From Arthrobacter sp. Leaf337 (GTDB taxonomy: Bacteria; Actinomycetota; Actinomycetes; Actinomycetales; Micrococcaceae), in contig NZ_LMPC01000009.1 of NCBI RefSeq assembly GCF_001423745.1, forward strand, positions 31,737-95,736: DNA of 64,000 bases, given 5' to 3'. A model generated the notes under the pieces. That model did no database searches and was not told where the DNA came from. It was given only the letters and a program-made list of their open reading frames with translations. Below, one piece after another: positions 44,861-54,170 of the stretch (its first letter is position 1; the number at the start of each line of letters is the position of its first letter). The position numbers and the translations under genes were made by a program.

Positions 44861-46492
44861 ATGAGGCACAAGTGGAGCATTGCGCGCCGGCTGTTCGTGG
44901 CGCATCTGCTGTTCATGCTCGCGCTGACAGCAACAGTCGGCACCGCCACCTTCATCGACGCCCGGGACCACGCATACGACGAAGCCGGACGGCGGATGTC
45001 CGGGATTGCCACGGCCATCGCGGACAATCCCCTGGTCCTGCAGGCAGCCGGGTCGGCCGACCCGTCCGCGGTGCTGCAGCCCTACGCCCTGGACGTCATG
45101 GACGATGCAGACGCGGATTTCATCACGATCATGGCCCCGGACCGGACCCGCTGGACGCACCCGCGCAGCGAGGAACTCGGCAAACCGTATATCGGATCCA
45201 TAGATGCCGCCTTGAACGGGCAGGTGTTCACCGAAATCACGGCCGGGACGCTGGGGCCCTCGGTGCGGACGATTGCGCCCGTCAAGGACCAGTCGGGGAA
45301 GGTCAGGGCCCTCGTGGCCGCAGGCGTGACAGTGCGGACGGTGGATGTTGCCATCTCAGGGCGCCTGCCGGCCCTGCTGGCCATCGCCTTCGCCCTCCTG
45401 GTGGGCGGCTCAGTGGCGTCCTGGCTGCTGGGCCGGTACCTGCGCAATGTCACCCGGGGCTGGGGACCCGAGCAGCTCGCCCAACTGTTCGCCTACTACG
45501 AGTCCGTGCTGCACTCCGTCCGTGAAGGAGTCATCCTGATCGACCCCAAGGGGCGGGTGGTGATGTACAACGACCAGGCCGCGGAGCTCCTGGGGCTTGC
45601 CCCGCGGACTTCCGGGGGCGATCCTGCCGACGCCGTCCTGCTCAGCGATCTCCCCCTGGCACCCAGTTTGAAAGACCTGTTCGAATCCGGCCGGACAATT
45701 CAGGATGAAATCCATCTGGCCGGTCCCCGCGTGCTGGTGATCAACCAGGGTCCGGCGGTGGGACCGGCGTCATCGGCCGGCCGGCAGCGCCCGGCGGTCT
45801 TCGGGACCGTGGCAACCATCCGCGACCGCACGGAGATCGAGTCCCTGGGCAGCGAACTGGAAACCATGCGCACGCTTTCGGACGCCCTGCGGGCCCAGAC
45901 CCATGAGCACGCCAACCGCCTGCACACCATCGTGTCGCTGATGGAACTGGGCCGGCCCGACGAGGCCCTGGATTTTGCCACCAAGGACCTGGAGCTCAGC
46001 CAGCAGCTTACCGATGAGATGGTGGGTGCCATGGAAGAGCCGGTGCTGAGCGCACTCCTCATGGGCAAGGCCGCCGAGGCGCACGAACGCGGTGTTGAAC
46101 TGGGCCTGCAGGCGAACAGCTCGGCGGGGACGGCCGGGGTGGCCGTCCAGGACCTGGTGACCATTCTTGGCAACCTGCTGGACAACGCCATCGACGCGGC
46201 GGCCGATGCCCCGGCACCGAAGTGGGTCGAGCTGTCAGTGGAGTCGGGAGTCCGGGGCGTTGAGATTACAGTGGAGGACTCCGGCCGCGGAATCGACCCC
46301 GATGCCGTGGATGATGTGTTCCGGCACGGTTTCAGCACTAAGGCCCCCGGCAAGTACGGCCGGGGTCTGGGCCTGGCCCTGGTCCGGCAGGCCGTCCACC
46401 GGTTGGGCGGCACGATGGCCATTACGAATCCCCGCGGGGCGCATTTTCACATATTCCTCCCTGCAGCGGGCACCACCAAGGAGACATCATGA
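44861..46492 (+). CDS. CitA/DcuS-type sensor histidine kinase
   Basis: Membrane sensor for di/tricarboxylates. Two membrane helices (near 15-33 and 170-192) flank an extracytoplasmic PAS-like (PDC) domain of about 135 residues. Then comes a cytoplasmic PAS domain (ESVLHSVREGVILIDPKGRV), a phosphoacceptor region with HEHANRLHTIVSLMELG, and an ATPase with LLDNAIDA and GRGLGLALV. ATG at 44861 has GGAAGG five bases upstream; a longer form from 44831 is unlikely. 543 residues. Its stop overlaps the regulator gene (ATGA). Confidence 0.9.
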   Translation: MRHKWSIARRLFVAHLLFMLALTATVGTATFIDARDHAYDEAGRRMSGIATAIADNPLVLQAAGSADPSAVLQPYALDVMDDADADFITIMAPDRTRWTHPRSEELGKPYIGSIDAALNGQVFTEITAGTLGPSVRTIAPVKDQSGKVRALVAAGVTVRTVDVAISGRLPALLAIAFALLVGGSVASWLLGRYLRNVTRGWGPEQLAQLFAYYESVLHSVREGVILIDPKGRVVMYNDQAAELLGLAPRTSGGDPADAVLLSDLPLAPSLKDLFESGRTIQDEIHLAGPRVLVINQGPAVGPASSAGRQRPAVFGTVATIRDRTEIESLGSELETMRTLSDALRAQTHEHANRLHTIVSLMELGRPDEALDFATKDLELSQQLTDEMVGAMEEPVLSALLMGKAAEAHERGVELGLQANSSAGTAGVAVQDLVTILGNLLDNAIDAAADAPAPKWVELSVESGVRGVEITVEDSGRGIDPDAVDDVFRHGFSTKAPGKYGRGLGLALVRQAVHRLGGTMAITNPRGAHFHIFLPAAGTTKETS

Positions 46493-47199
46493 GCGACATC
46501 CGCGTCCTCGTCGTCGAGGACGAGCCGGTAGCCGCGGCAGCGCACGGCGCCTACGTAGGTCGACTCAACGGCTTTTCGTTGGCAGGCACGGCCCCGGACG
46601 GCCAGTCTGCGCTGCGCCTGCTGGCGGAATTCGCCGCGGCAGGCAACCCGATTGAACTCGTACTGCTGGACATGAACCTTCCGGATCTGCACGGCCTGGA
46701 CATTGCCCGGCGGATGCGGGCCTCCGGACTGCTCCCGGACATCATCGCGATCACAGCCGTGCGTGAGCTCAACATCGTGCGCAGTGCCGTGTCCATCGGC
46801 GTTGTCCAGTACCTCATCAAGCCCTTCACCTACGCCACTTTCGCGGACAAGCTGGCCAGTTACCGGCAGTTTCGCGAGCAGCTCGCCGCCGGCTCGGGCG
46901 GGACCAGGTCCGCAGCATCACAGAGCGACGTGGACCAGGCATTTGCGAGCCTACGGGCGCCGAGCGAACTGCCGCTGCCCAAGGGCCTGTCGACGTCGAC
47001 CCTGGACGCGGTGCAGGAGTTCATGAAGCAGCAGGCGGAGGCGGTCTCGGCCACGGAGGTCATGGATGCGCTCGGGATGTCGCGGGTGACTGCCCGGCGC
47101 TACCTCGAGTACCTTGCGGACGCCGGTACCGTCTCCCGGACAGCCCGCTACGGCGCACCGGGCAGGCCGGAGAACGAGTACCGCTGGAACCGGAGCTGA
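46489..47199 (+). CDS. CitB/DcuR-type response regulator
   Basis: Partner of the preceding kinase. The receiver domain (about 1-125) has the acidic pair VVEDEPVA, the phosphoacceptor Asp in LLDMNLPDLHG, and the conserved Lys in YLIKPFTY. A C-terminal helix-turn-helix (ATEVMDALGMSRVTARRYLEYL) follows a linker. 236 residues. It should activate dctA. The gene ends only 3 bases from the converging prpE stop, with no terminator visible between them. Confidence 0.92.
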   Translation: MSDIRVLVVEDEPVAAAAHGAYVGRLNGFSLAGTAPDGQSALRLLAEFAAAGNPIELVLLDMNLPDLHGLDIARRMRASGLLPDIIAITAVRELNIVRSAVSIGVVQYLIKPFTYATFADKLASYRQFREQLAAGSGGTRSAASQSDVDQAFASLRAPSELPLPKGLSTSTLDAVQEFMKQQAEAVSATEVMDALGMSRVTARRYLEYLADAGTVSRTARYGAPGRPENEYRWNRS

Positions 47200-47202
47200 C
47201 TG

Positions 47203-49101
47203 CTAGTTCCGGGGCGTCGCGGGGCGAAGCGTTCCGATCAGCTGGTCGATCACCCCGGCGTCCTCAATGGTGGACGGCACGACGTACTCCTCGCCGTCGG
47301 CAATCTGCCGCATGGTCTTGCGGAGGATCTTGCCGGAGCGGGTCTTGGGCAGCGCATCCACCACGGCCACGTGCTTGAAGTCCGCAACGGCCCCGATATC
47401 GCGGCGGACCAGCGCGATCAGGTCCTTGACCAGGACGTCCTCCGCCACCTCCACGCCCGATTTCAGCACCACGTAACCGCTGGGACGCTGGCCCTTCAGC
47501 GGGTCCGCCAGGCCGATCACGGCGCACTCTGCAACCGCGGGGTGCTGGCCGATGACCTGCTCCATGGCGCCGGTGGACAGCCGGTGGCCGGCAACGTTGA
47601 TGATGTCGTCCGTGCGGCCCATCACGAACACGTAGCCGTCCCCGTCCCGGTAACCGGAGTCACCGGTTGCATAATAGCCATCGAACGCCTGGAGGTAGGA
47701 GGAGATGAAGCGGTCGTCGTCGCCCCAGAGCGTGGTCAGCGTGCCGGGCGGAAGCGGGAGCCCGAGCACGATGTTGCCTTCGGTCCCGGGTTCGACGTCC
47801 TCCCCCAGGCCGTCCACTATGTTGAGTTTGAAGCCCGGCATCGGGACGCTCGGCGATCCTGCCTTGATCGGGAGTTCTTCCAGTCCCCGCGGGTTCGCGC
47901 AAATGGCCCAGCCCGTCTCGGTCTGCCACCAGTGGTCCACCACCGGGACGTTCAGGGACTTCGAGGCCCAGTGGAAGGTATCGGTGTCGAGCCGCTCCCC
48001 GGCGGCGAAAAGCGTCCGCAGGCTGGAGATGTCGTAGTCCCGCAGCAGCTTCGCGTCAGGGTCCGCCTTCCGGATGGCGCGCAGGGCGGTGGGGGCGGTG
48101 AACAGGACATTGACCTTGTGGTCCCGGATCACGCGCCAAAACGCACCCGCGTCAGGAGTCCCCACGGGTTTGCCCTCGTAGAGGACGGTAGTGGCGCCGG
48201 CCAGCAGCGGCCCGTAGACAATGTACGAGTGCCCCACTACCCAGCCGACGTCCGAAGCGGTCCACATGACGTCCCCCGGGCTGATGTCATAGATGCTTTC
48301 CAGTGTCCAGCTGAGTGCCACCGCGTGGCCGCCGTTGTCCCGCACCACTCCCTTGGGTGTGCCGGTGGTTCCCGAGGTGTAGAGGATGTAGAGCGGGTCG
48401 GTGGCTTTGACGTCCACCGGAGCTGCCGGTTCGGCGGCGGCCATCTCCGTTTCCCAGTCCAGCCAGCCATGGTCCGAGGCTGAGGAGGCGAAGCCATCCC
48501 GTGCCGTGACGATCACCGGCAGCGTCGGAGTTCCGGCCAGGCGGAGGGCCTCCTCGACCGCAGGGAGGTATTCGATCCGGCGCGAGGGCTCAATGCCGCC
48601 GGATGCCGTGACCACCACTGCCGGAGCGGCGTCCCGGATGCGGGCTGCCAGTTCCTTGGGCGCAAAGCCGCCGAAGACCACCGAATGGACAGCGCCCAGC
48701 CGCGCGGTCGCCAGCATGGCGATGGCGGCTTCGGGGATCATCGGCATGTAGATCACAACCCTGTCCCCCTTGCCTACCCCGCGGCCCCGGAGGACGCCGG
48801 CAAAACGTGCCACAAGCTCCGTGAGTTCGGCATAGCTGAAACGCCGCTGGATCCCGAGCATCGCGGAATCGTATATGAGCGCATCCTGGCCGCCCCGTCC
48901 GGCCTCCACATGGCGATCGAGGGCGTTGTAGGACGTGTTGAGCACGCCGTCCGGAAACCAGCTGTAGAGCGGTGCCCGGCTGGAATCCAGGGCACGGCGC
49001 GGCGGCACCGACCAGGAAATCTTCCCGGCGGCATCCAGCCAGAAGTCTTCGGGGTTCTCCAGGCTCTGTGCGTAGCTGTCCTGATACCTCTTGGTAACCA
49101 T
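47203..49101 (-). CDS. prpE: Propionyl-CoA synthetase
   Basis: Acyl-CoA synthetase of the acetyl/propionyl-CoA group; it activates propionate before the methylcitrate cycle. Motifs: YTSGTTGTPKG, DHWWQTETGWAI, ATGDSGYRDGDGYVFVMGR and the adenylation Lys in PKTRSGKILRK. 632 residues from the ATG at 49101; ATG 49110 and GTG 49119 are in frame and also possible. Placement divergent to gntR-prpDBC is why I call it PrpE instead of acetyl-CoA synthetase. Promoter -35 TTGTGC and -10 TAGCAT lie 60-70 bases upstream with a TGTATACA operator just beyond. Confidence 0.9.
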   Translation of the reverse strand: MVTKRYQDSYAQSLENPEDFWLDAAGKISWSVPPRRALDSSRAPLYSWFPDGVLNTSYNALDRHVEAGRGGQDALIYDSAMLGIQRRFSYAELTELVARFAGVLRGRGVGKGDRVVIYMPMIPEAAIAMLATARLGAVHSVVFGGFAPKELAARIRDAAPAVVVTASGGIEPSRRIEYLPAVEEALRLAGTPTLPVIVTARDGFASSASDHGWLDWETEMAAAEPAAPVDVKATDPLYILYTSGTTGTPKGVVRDNGGHAVALSWTLESIYDISPGDVMWTASDVGWVVGHSYIVYGPLLAGATTVLYEGKPVGTPDAGAFWRVIRDHKVNVLFTAPTALRAIRKADPDAKLLRDYDISSLRTLFAAGERLDTDTFHWASKSLNVPVVDHWWQTETGWAICANPRGLEELPIKAGSPSVPMPGFKLNIVDGLGEDVEPGTEGNIVLGLPLPPGTLTTLWGDDDRFISSYLQAFDGYYATGDSGYRDGDGYVFVMGRTDDIINVAGHRLSTGAMEQVIGQHPAVAECAVIGLADPLKGQRPSGYVVLKSGVEVAEDVLVKDLIALVRRDIGAVADFKHVAVVDALPKTRSGKILRKTMRQIADGEEYVVPSTIEDAGVIDQLIGTLRPATPRN

Positions 49102-49137
49102 GAAATGCATCCCGTCCACGACATTGTGATGCGAGCC

Positions 49138-49167
49138 ATGCTAGTCCGGGCGGCGAAGCGCGCACAA
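49138..49167 (-). promoter_or_regulatory. prpE promoter
   Basis: Minus-strand -35 TTGTGC (49167-49162), 18-base spacer, -10 TAGCAT (49143-49138). The GntR operator at 49175-49182 lies directly upstream of the -35. Confidence 0.5.
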
Positions 49168-49174
49168 GGGTCTA

Positions 49175-49182
49175 TGTATACA
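49175..49182. promoter_or_regulatory. GntR operator candidate, prpE side
   Basis: Palindrome TGTATACA in the context CTATGTATACA. FCD-type GntR regulators often bind T-G-T-N-N-A-C-A-like palindromes. One of two copies in the prpE-gntR gap. Confidence 0.65.
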
Positions 49183-49236
49183 AACTTGAAGTAGTTTCGG
49201 AGATCAAGGGCAATTGCTGGGCAAAAACGCTAGCTA

Positions 49237-49244
49237 TGTATACA
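49237..49244. promoter_or_regulatory. GntR operator candidate, gntR-prpDBC side
   Basis: Second TGTATACA copy, again as CTATGTATACA, 62 bases from the first and overlapping the likely -10 region of the gntR-prp operon (TTGCTG is about 20 bases upstream at 49214). Confidence 0.65.
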
Positions 49245-49276
49245 CTGAAGAGCGTCAACCAACGAAGGAGGCAAGG

Positions 49277-49918
49277 ATGCGCGCCAGCGATAGGGCCTAT
49301 GCGGCACTGCGCGACGACATCATCGAATGGCGCCTCCTGCCAGGGACGGTATTGGCGGAGGTTGAGCAGTCAGAGCGGCTCGGCATCTCACGCACCCCCC
49401 TCCGGGAGGCCCTGAGCCGGCTCACCGCGGAGGGACTGACGACGACGGCGGGCAGCCGCGGCGTCGTCGTCACCGATATTTCGCTCGAGGACATCGACGA
49501 GCTGTTCGAACTGCGCGAAACCCTCGAAGGCAAGGCGGCTGCGCTGGCCGCCGAGCGCGGGGATCCCGCAACCTTCGAGCAGCTCCGGACTGAGCTGCTC
49601 CAGGCCCCGGAGCTGATCAACGGCGGCGGGCCAGGCCTCCACGCGTACTACGAGCTCGCGGGCCGGCTCGACGCGGCCATCGACGCCGCGATTTCCAACT
49701 CCTACCTTGCCCAGGCCATGCGCAGCCTGCGCGTGCATCTGGTCCGGGTCCGCCGTCTGGCCGCGGACGACGCCCAGCGGCTCACCGCTGCCGCCGCCGA
49801 GCACGCCGCCATTGCCGAGGCGATCGCCGCCGGCAACCCCCGGCTTGCCGAGGCTGCCACCACCGTGCATCTGCACCGAAGCCTGTCCCACGTCAAAGTC
49901 ACGCATACACCTCACTAG
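49277..49918 (+). CDS. GntR-family (FCD) regulator of the propionate operon
   Basis: A 213-residue regulator. The N-terminal winged helix ([38 protein letters not shown]) is of GntR type and the C-terminal helical FCD ligand domain starts near residue 75 ([20 protein letters not shown]) with the His residues expected for metal-ligand binding (HAYYELA and HLHRSLSH). ATG at 49277 has AAGGAGG five bases upstream. It lies 10 bases before prpD, so it belongs to the operon it probably controls. The likely effector is a methylcitrate-cycle intermediate; not provable from sequence. Confidence 0.88.
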   Translation: MRASDRAYAALRDDIIEWRLLPGTVLAEVEQSERLGISRTPLREALSRLTAEGLTTTAGSRGVVVTDISLEDIDELFELRETLEGKAAALAAERGDPATFEQLRTELLQAPELINGGGPGLHAYYELAGRLDAAIDAAISNSYLAQAMRSLRVHLVRVRRLAADDAQRLTAAAAEHAAIAEAIAAGNPRLAEAATTVHLHRSLSHVKVTHTPH

Positions 49919-49928
49919 AAGGAGCACC

Positions 49929-51449
49929 ATGGTCAAGGAACACCACGTCCGCGTTTACAAGAGCGAGGAAAACCTGCCCCGCGAGGACCAGCTCGCCTAC
50001 AAGATCGCCAAAGTTGCCACCGATCCCGTCGCCGTCACCGACGACGTCACCGACATGGTCATCAACCGCGTGATCGACAACGCTTCGGTGGCCATCGCCT
50101 CCTTGAACCGCGCCCCCATCGTTGCGGCCCGCGCCCAGGCCCTGAGCCACGGACCCACCACCGGCGGCAAGGGATCCAAGGTCTTCGGCATCGACGAGCG
50201 GGTGTCCCCCGAATGGGCCGCCTGGGCCAACGGCGTCGCGGTCCGTGAACTCGACTACCACGACACCTTCCTGGCCGCGGACTACTCCCACCCGGGCGAC
50301 AACATCCCGCCGATCCTTGCCGTCGCCCAGCACGTCGGCTCCAGCGGACAGGACCTGATCCGCGGCATCGCCACCGGCTACGAGATCCAGGTGAACCTGG
50401 TCAAGGCCATCTGCCTGCATAAGCACAAGATCGACCACGTGGCCCACCTCGGCCCGTCCGCCGCCGCCGGCATCGGCACCCTGCTCGGCCTCGACGTCGA
50501 AACCATCTTCCAGTCCGTCGGCCAGGCACTGCACACCACCACCGCCACCCGCCAGTCGCGCAAGGGCGAGATTTCCACCTGGAAGGCGCACGCGCCTGCG
50601 TTCGCCGGGAAGATGGCCGTCGAGGCCGCGGACCGCTCCATGCGGGGCCAGACGTCGCCGGTCCCGATCTATGAGGGCGAAGACGGCGTCATCGCCTGGA
50701 TGCTGGACGGCCCTGATGCCTCCTACATGGTGCCGTTGCCGACGCCCGGCGAGGCCAAGCGCGCCATCCTGGACACCTACACCAAGGAACACTCCGCCGA
50801 GTACCAGGCCCAGGCCTGGATCGACCTTGCCCGGAAACTGAACAAGGAGCACCCGGAAACCACCGACCCGGCCAACGTGAAGTCGGTGCTGATCAAGACC
50901 AGCCACCACACCCATTACGTGATCGGCTCGGGCGCCAACGACCCGCAGAAGTACAGCCCCACGGCCAGCCGTGAAACCCTGGACCACTCGATCCCGTACA
51001 TTTTCACGGTCGCTTTGCAGGATGGCGCGTGGCACCACGTGGACTCCTACGCCCCGGAGCGGGCGGCGCGCCCGGACACCGTGGAGCTGTGGCACAAGGT
51101 CACCACGGTGGAGGACCCGGAATGGACCCGCCGCTACCACTCCCTCGACATCGCGGAGAAGGCCTTCGGCGGATCGGTGGAGATCACCCTGAACGACGGC
51201 ACGGTCATCAACGACGAAATCGCTGTGGCCGACGCCCACCCGCTCGGTGCGCGGCCGTTCGCCCGGGAGCAGTACGTGAACAAGTTCCGGACCCTCGCTG
51301 CCGGTGTGGTCGCAGAAGAGGAGATCGAACGCTTCCTTGCCGCCGCGGCCCGGCTCCCGGAACTGGCCGCCGGTGAGCTGGACCAGCTCAACATCAAGGC
51401 AGCCGACGGCGTGATCGACCTCGCCGCCGCTCCGAAGGGACTCTTCTGA
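49929..51449 (+). CDS. prpD: 2-methylcitrate dehydratase
   Basis: Dehydrates 2-methylcitrate to 2-methyl-cis-aconitate. 506 residues of the MmgE/PrpD family: [36 protein letters not shown] and [18 protein letters not shown] are family landmarks. The ATG at 49929 follows AAGGAGCACC; any longer upstream in-frame reading runs back through the GntR gene. The stop overlaps the prpB start (TGATG). Iron-sulfur AcnD is not present in this operon, consistent with the PrpD-type route. Confidence 0.95.
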   Translation: MVKEHHVRVYKSEENLPREDQLAYKIAKVATDPVAVTDDVTDMVINRVIDNASVAIASLNRAPIVAARAQALSHGPTTGGKGSKVFGIDERVSPEWAAWANGVAVRELDYHDTFLAADYSHPGDNIPPILAVAQHVGSSGQDLIRGIATGYEIQVNLVKAICLHKHKIDHVAHLGPSAAAGIGTLLGLDVETIFQSVGQALHTTTATRQSRKGEISTWKAHAPAFAGKMAVEAADRSMRGQTSPVPIYEGEDGVIAWMLDGPDASYMVPLPTPGEAKRAILDTYTKEHSAEYQAQAWIDLARKLNKEHPETTDPANVKSVLIKTSHHTHYVIGSGANDPQKYSPTASRETLDHSIPYIFTVALQDGAWHHVDSYAPERAARPDTVELWHKVTTVEDPEWTRRYHSLDIAEKAFGGSVEITLNDGTVINDEIAVADAHPLGARPFAREQYVNKFRTLAAGVVAEEEIERFLAAAARLPELAAGELDQLNIKAADGVIDLAAAPKGLF

Positions 51450-52354
51450 TGCTGTACTCGAAGGTCACGCCGGAGCAGAAACGGATCCGGTTCCGCGAGC
51501 TCCTGGCGTCCGGGACCATCCAGCAGTTCCCGGGTGCATTCAACCCGCTCTCGGCGCGGCTGATCGAGGAGAAGGGCTTCGCCGGCGTCTACATTTCCGG
51601 CGCCGTGCTGGCGAACGACCTTGGCCTGCCGGACATCGGCCTGACCACGCTCACCGAAGTGGCAACGCGGGCCGGACAGATCGCCCGGATGACCGACCTG
51701 CCCAGCATCGTTGACGCGGACACCGGGTTCGGCGAACCCATGAACGTGGCCCGCAGCGTCCAGGAAATCGAAAACGCCGGCCTGGCCGGCCTGCACATTG
51801 AGGACCAGTTCAACCCCAAGAGGTGCGGCCACTTGGACGGGAAGAACGTGGTGGACCTGGACACCGCCACCAAACGCATCCGCGCTGCCGCCGACGCCCG
51901 CCGGGATCCCAACTTCCTGATCATGGCCCGGACGGACATCCGTGCCACCGACGGTCTGGAAGCGGCACAGGAGCGGGCCAAGGCCCTCGTCGAGGCCGGG
52001 GCGGACGCCATCTTCCCGGAAGCCATGAAGGACCTCAGCGAGTTCCAGGCCATCCGCGACGCCGTGGACGTGCCCATCCTCGCCAACATGACCGAGTTCG
52101 GCCAGAGCGAGCTGTTCACCGTGCAGCAGCTGCAGGACGTCGGGGTGAACATGGTCATCTACCCGGTCACCCTGCTCCGTAGTGCCATGGGGGCAGCTGA
52201 GCGTACTCTGGAATCGATCAAGTCCGACGGCACCCAGGAGGCACAGGTAGAGAGCATGCTGACCCGTGCGCGGCTGTATGACCTGGTGGACTACGAGGCC
52301 TACAACCGCTTTGACACCGGGGTCTTCAACTTCAGGATTCCCGGCACCAACTGA
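51449..52354 (+). CDS. prpB: Methylisocitrate lyase
   Basis: Cleaves 2-methylisocitrate to pyruvate and succinate. 301 residues of the isocitrate-lyase superfamily: IVDADTGFGEPMNVARSVQE and the catalytic loop KRCGHLDGKNVVD, then LIMARTDIRATDGLEAAQER. Mg2+-dependent TIM barrel. Translationally coupled to prpD. The usual family length is about 295. Confidence 0.96.
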   Translation: MLYSKVTPEQKRIRFRELLASGTIQQFPGAFNPLSARLIEEKGFAGVYISGAVLANDLGLPDIGLTTLTEVATRAGQIARMTDLPSIVDADTGFGEPMNVARSVQEIENAGLAGLHIEDQFNPKRCGHLDGKNVVDLDTATKRIRAAADARRDPNFLIMARTDIRATDGLEAAQERAKALVEAGADAIFPEAMKDLSEFQAIRDAVDVPILANMTEFGQSELFTVQQLQDVGVNMVIYPVTLLRSAMGAAERTLESIKSDGTQEAQVESMLTRARLYDLVDYEAYNRFDTGVFNFRIPGTN

Positions 52355-52419
52355 CCCCCTATTCATCCGGACTTCCGGCTCCGGCCGGCACACAGCATAA
52401 GGAACGAAGGAGTTTCAGC

Positions 52420-53559
52420 ATGGCTGAAAACGAGATAAAAAAGGGCCTCGCCGGCGTCGTGGTGGACTACACCGCGGTGTCCAAGGTCAACCCCGACACC
52501 AACTCGCTGCTGTACCGCGGCTACCCGGTCCAGGAACTCGCCGCCAAGTGCAGCTTCGAGGAAGTGGCCTACCTGCTCTGGAACGGTGAACTGCCCACGC
52601 CGGAGCAGCTGGCCGAGTTCACGGCCAAGGAAAAGGCCGGCCGCGCACTGGATCCGGTGGTCAAGCAGGTGATCGACGCGCTGCCCATCACGTCCCACCC
52701 GATGGACGTCTGCCGGACGGCAGCGTCCGTGATGGGAGCCCGGCATGAGCTCGCCGAGGATTCCTCGCGCGAAGCGAACATGCACAAGGCCATCGACCTG
52801 TTCGCCGCCATGCCGGCCGTGGTGGCTTACGATCAGCGCCGCCGCCATGGCCTGGAGCTGGTGGAGCCCCGTGACGACCTGGGATACGACGCCAACTTCC
52901 TCTGGATGACCTTCGGCGAAGAGCAGGTGCCGGAGGTCGTGGACGCGTTCAATGTGTCCATGATTCTGTACGCGGAGCACTCCTTCAACGCGTCCACCTT
53001 CACTGCCCGCGTGATCACGTCCACGCTGTCGGACCTTCATTCGGCCGTGACCGGGGCCATCGGTGCACTCAAGGGTGCACTCCATGGCGGCGCCAATGAA
53101 GCCGTCATGCACACCTTCGATGAGATCGGCATCCGTTCCGAGGAATCCCTGGAGGACGCCGCCGCCCGGGCCAAGGCCTGGATGGAGGATGCCCTGGCAC
53201 AGAAGAAGAAGGTCATGGGTTTCGGCCACCGCGTCTACAAGCACGGCGACTCCCGTGTCCCCACCATGAAGGCCGCGCTGGACAAGATGATTGCCCACTA
53301 CGGCAGGCCGGAGCTCCTGGGTCTCTATAACGGGCTGGAGAGCGCCATGGACGAGGCCAAGGGGATCAAGCCCAACCTTGACTACCCCACGGGCCCCACC
53401 TATCACCTCATGGGCTTCGACACCGCCACGTTCACTCCCCTGTTCGTTGCCAGCCGTATCACCGGCTGGACCGCGCACATCATGGAACAGCTGGAGTCGA
53501 ACTCCCTGATCCGTCCGTTGAGCGAGTACAACGGCGTGGAAGAGCGGCACCTTTCGTAG
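52420..53559 (+). CDS. prpC: 2-methylcitrate synthase
   Basis: Condenses propionyl-CoA with oxaloacetate. 379 residues of the citrate synthase family: GYPVQELAAKCSFEEVAYLL, the active-site His regions in GALKGALHGGANEAVM and GFGHRVYKHGDSR. Short type-II citrate-synthase-like length and operon context favour methylcitrate synthase over housekeeping citrate synthase. Start ATG has GAAGGAG. The gene ends at a strong terminator. Confidence 0.94.
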   Translation: MAENEIKKGLAGVVVDYTAVSKVNPDTNSLLYRGYPVQELAAKCSFEEVAYLLWNGELPTPEQLAEFTAKEKAGRALDPVVKQVIDALPITSHPMDVCRTAASVMGARHELAEDSSREANMHKAIDLFAAMPAVVAYDQRRRHGLELVEPRDDLGYDANFLWMTFGEEQVPEVVDAFNVSMILYAEHSFNASTFTARVITSTLSDLHSAVTGAIGALKGALHGGANEAVMHTFDEIGIRSEESLEDAAARAKAWMEDALAQKKKVMGFGHRVYKHGDSRVPTMKAALDKMIAHYGRPELLGLYNGLESAMDEAKGIKPNLDYPTGPTYHLMGFDTATFTPLFVASRITGWTAHIMEQLESNSLIRPLSEYNGVEERHLS

Positions 53560-53592
53560 GCCCTCAGGTCCTTATCCCCAGGTTTGGGAGCG

Positions 53593-53639
53593 CACGACGG
53601 CGGCCGGTCACCTTTCATAGGTGACCGGCCGCCGTCGTG
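53593..53639. terminator. Terminator after prpC
   Basis: A 20-bp perfect stem (CACGACGGCGGCCGGTCACC arm) with a 7-base loop between the convergent prpC and Nudix genes. It should stop the prp operon. Confidence 0.9.
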
Positions 53640-53647
53640 GGTCCTGC

Positions 53648-54139
53648 TTACAAATTCCGCAGGACGCTCACTGACGACGCCACGGTTTCATTGTCGGCGT
53701 TGAGGGTGACCACTATGTCCACCGTCCCGCCTCCCAGCACCGGCGGCAGCCAGTGGTCCGCGTCCTGCCACATGCGGTCCACCGGCAGCGACAGCGCATC
53801 AAACCATTCGGGCTCGATCTCCGGACTTTCCGCCGGTTCGCCGTGCCACCGGCGGGTGGTAAACAAGGTGGTGTGCATGTTCCATTCCGGGCGGTGGGGG
53901 AAGACAAACTCCACGACGCCGGCAGGGCGCAGGTCCCGCTCGAGCACTACTACGCCGGACTCTTCCTGCACTTCCCGGCATGCCGCCTCGGCGTGGCTCT
54001 CCCCCGGTTCCACATGACCGCCCAGCCCCACGATCTTGCCAATGCCAAAGCCGGTCTTTTTGAGGCCGAGGAGGACATCCGTTCCCCCGTCGGGCCGGTC
54101 CCGGAGCAGGAAGCAGAGTGTTACGGGGGTCGACGTCAT
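53648..54139 (-). CDS. Nudix hydrolase (MutT-like)
   Basis: A 163-residue Nudix protein with an intact Nudix box (GGHVEPGESHAEAACREVQEESGV split by position: GGHVEPGESH then REVQEESGV). Candidate substrates are oxidised nucleoside triphosphates; not proven. The ATG at 54139 lies six bases after a TAGTCT -10 element with no ribosome site, so the mRNA is probably leaderless. It lies between the prpC terminator and xerD. Confidence 0.87.
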   Translation of the reverse strand: MTSTPVTLCFLLRDRPDGGTDVLLGLKKTGFGIGKIVGLGGHVEPGESHAEAACREVQEESGVVVLERDLRPAGVVEFVFPHRPEWNMHTTLFTTRRWHGEPAESPEIEPEWFDALSLPVDRMWQDADHWLPPVLGGGTVDIVVTLNADNETVASSVSVLRNL

Positions 54140-54145
54140 GGACCC

Positions 54146-54151
54146 AGACTA
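54146..54151 (-). promoter_or_regulatory. -10 element for a probable leaderless Nudix mRNA
   Basis: Minus-strand TAGTCT then exactly six bases (GGGTCC) then ATG. The -10 sequence and spacing are identical to aroG. Confidence 0.6.
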
Positions 54152-54170
54152 GCTGTGTTGACTTGAGAGT

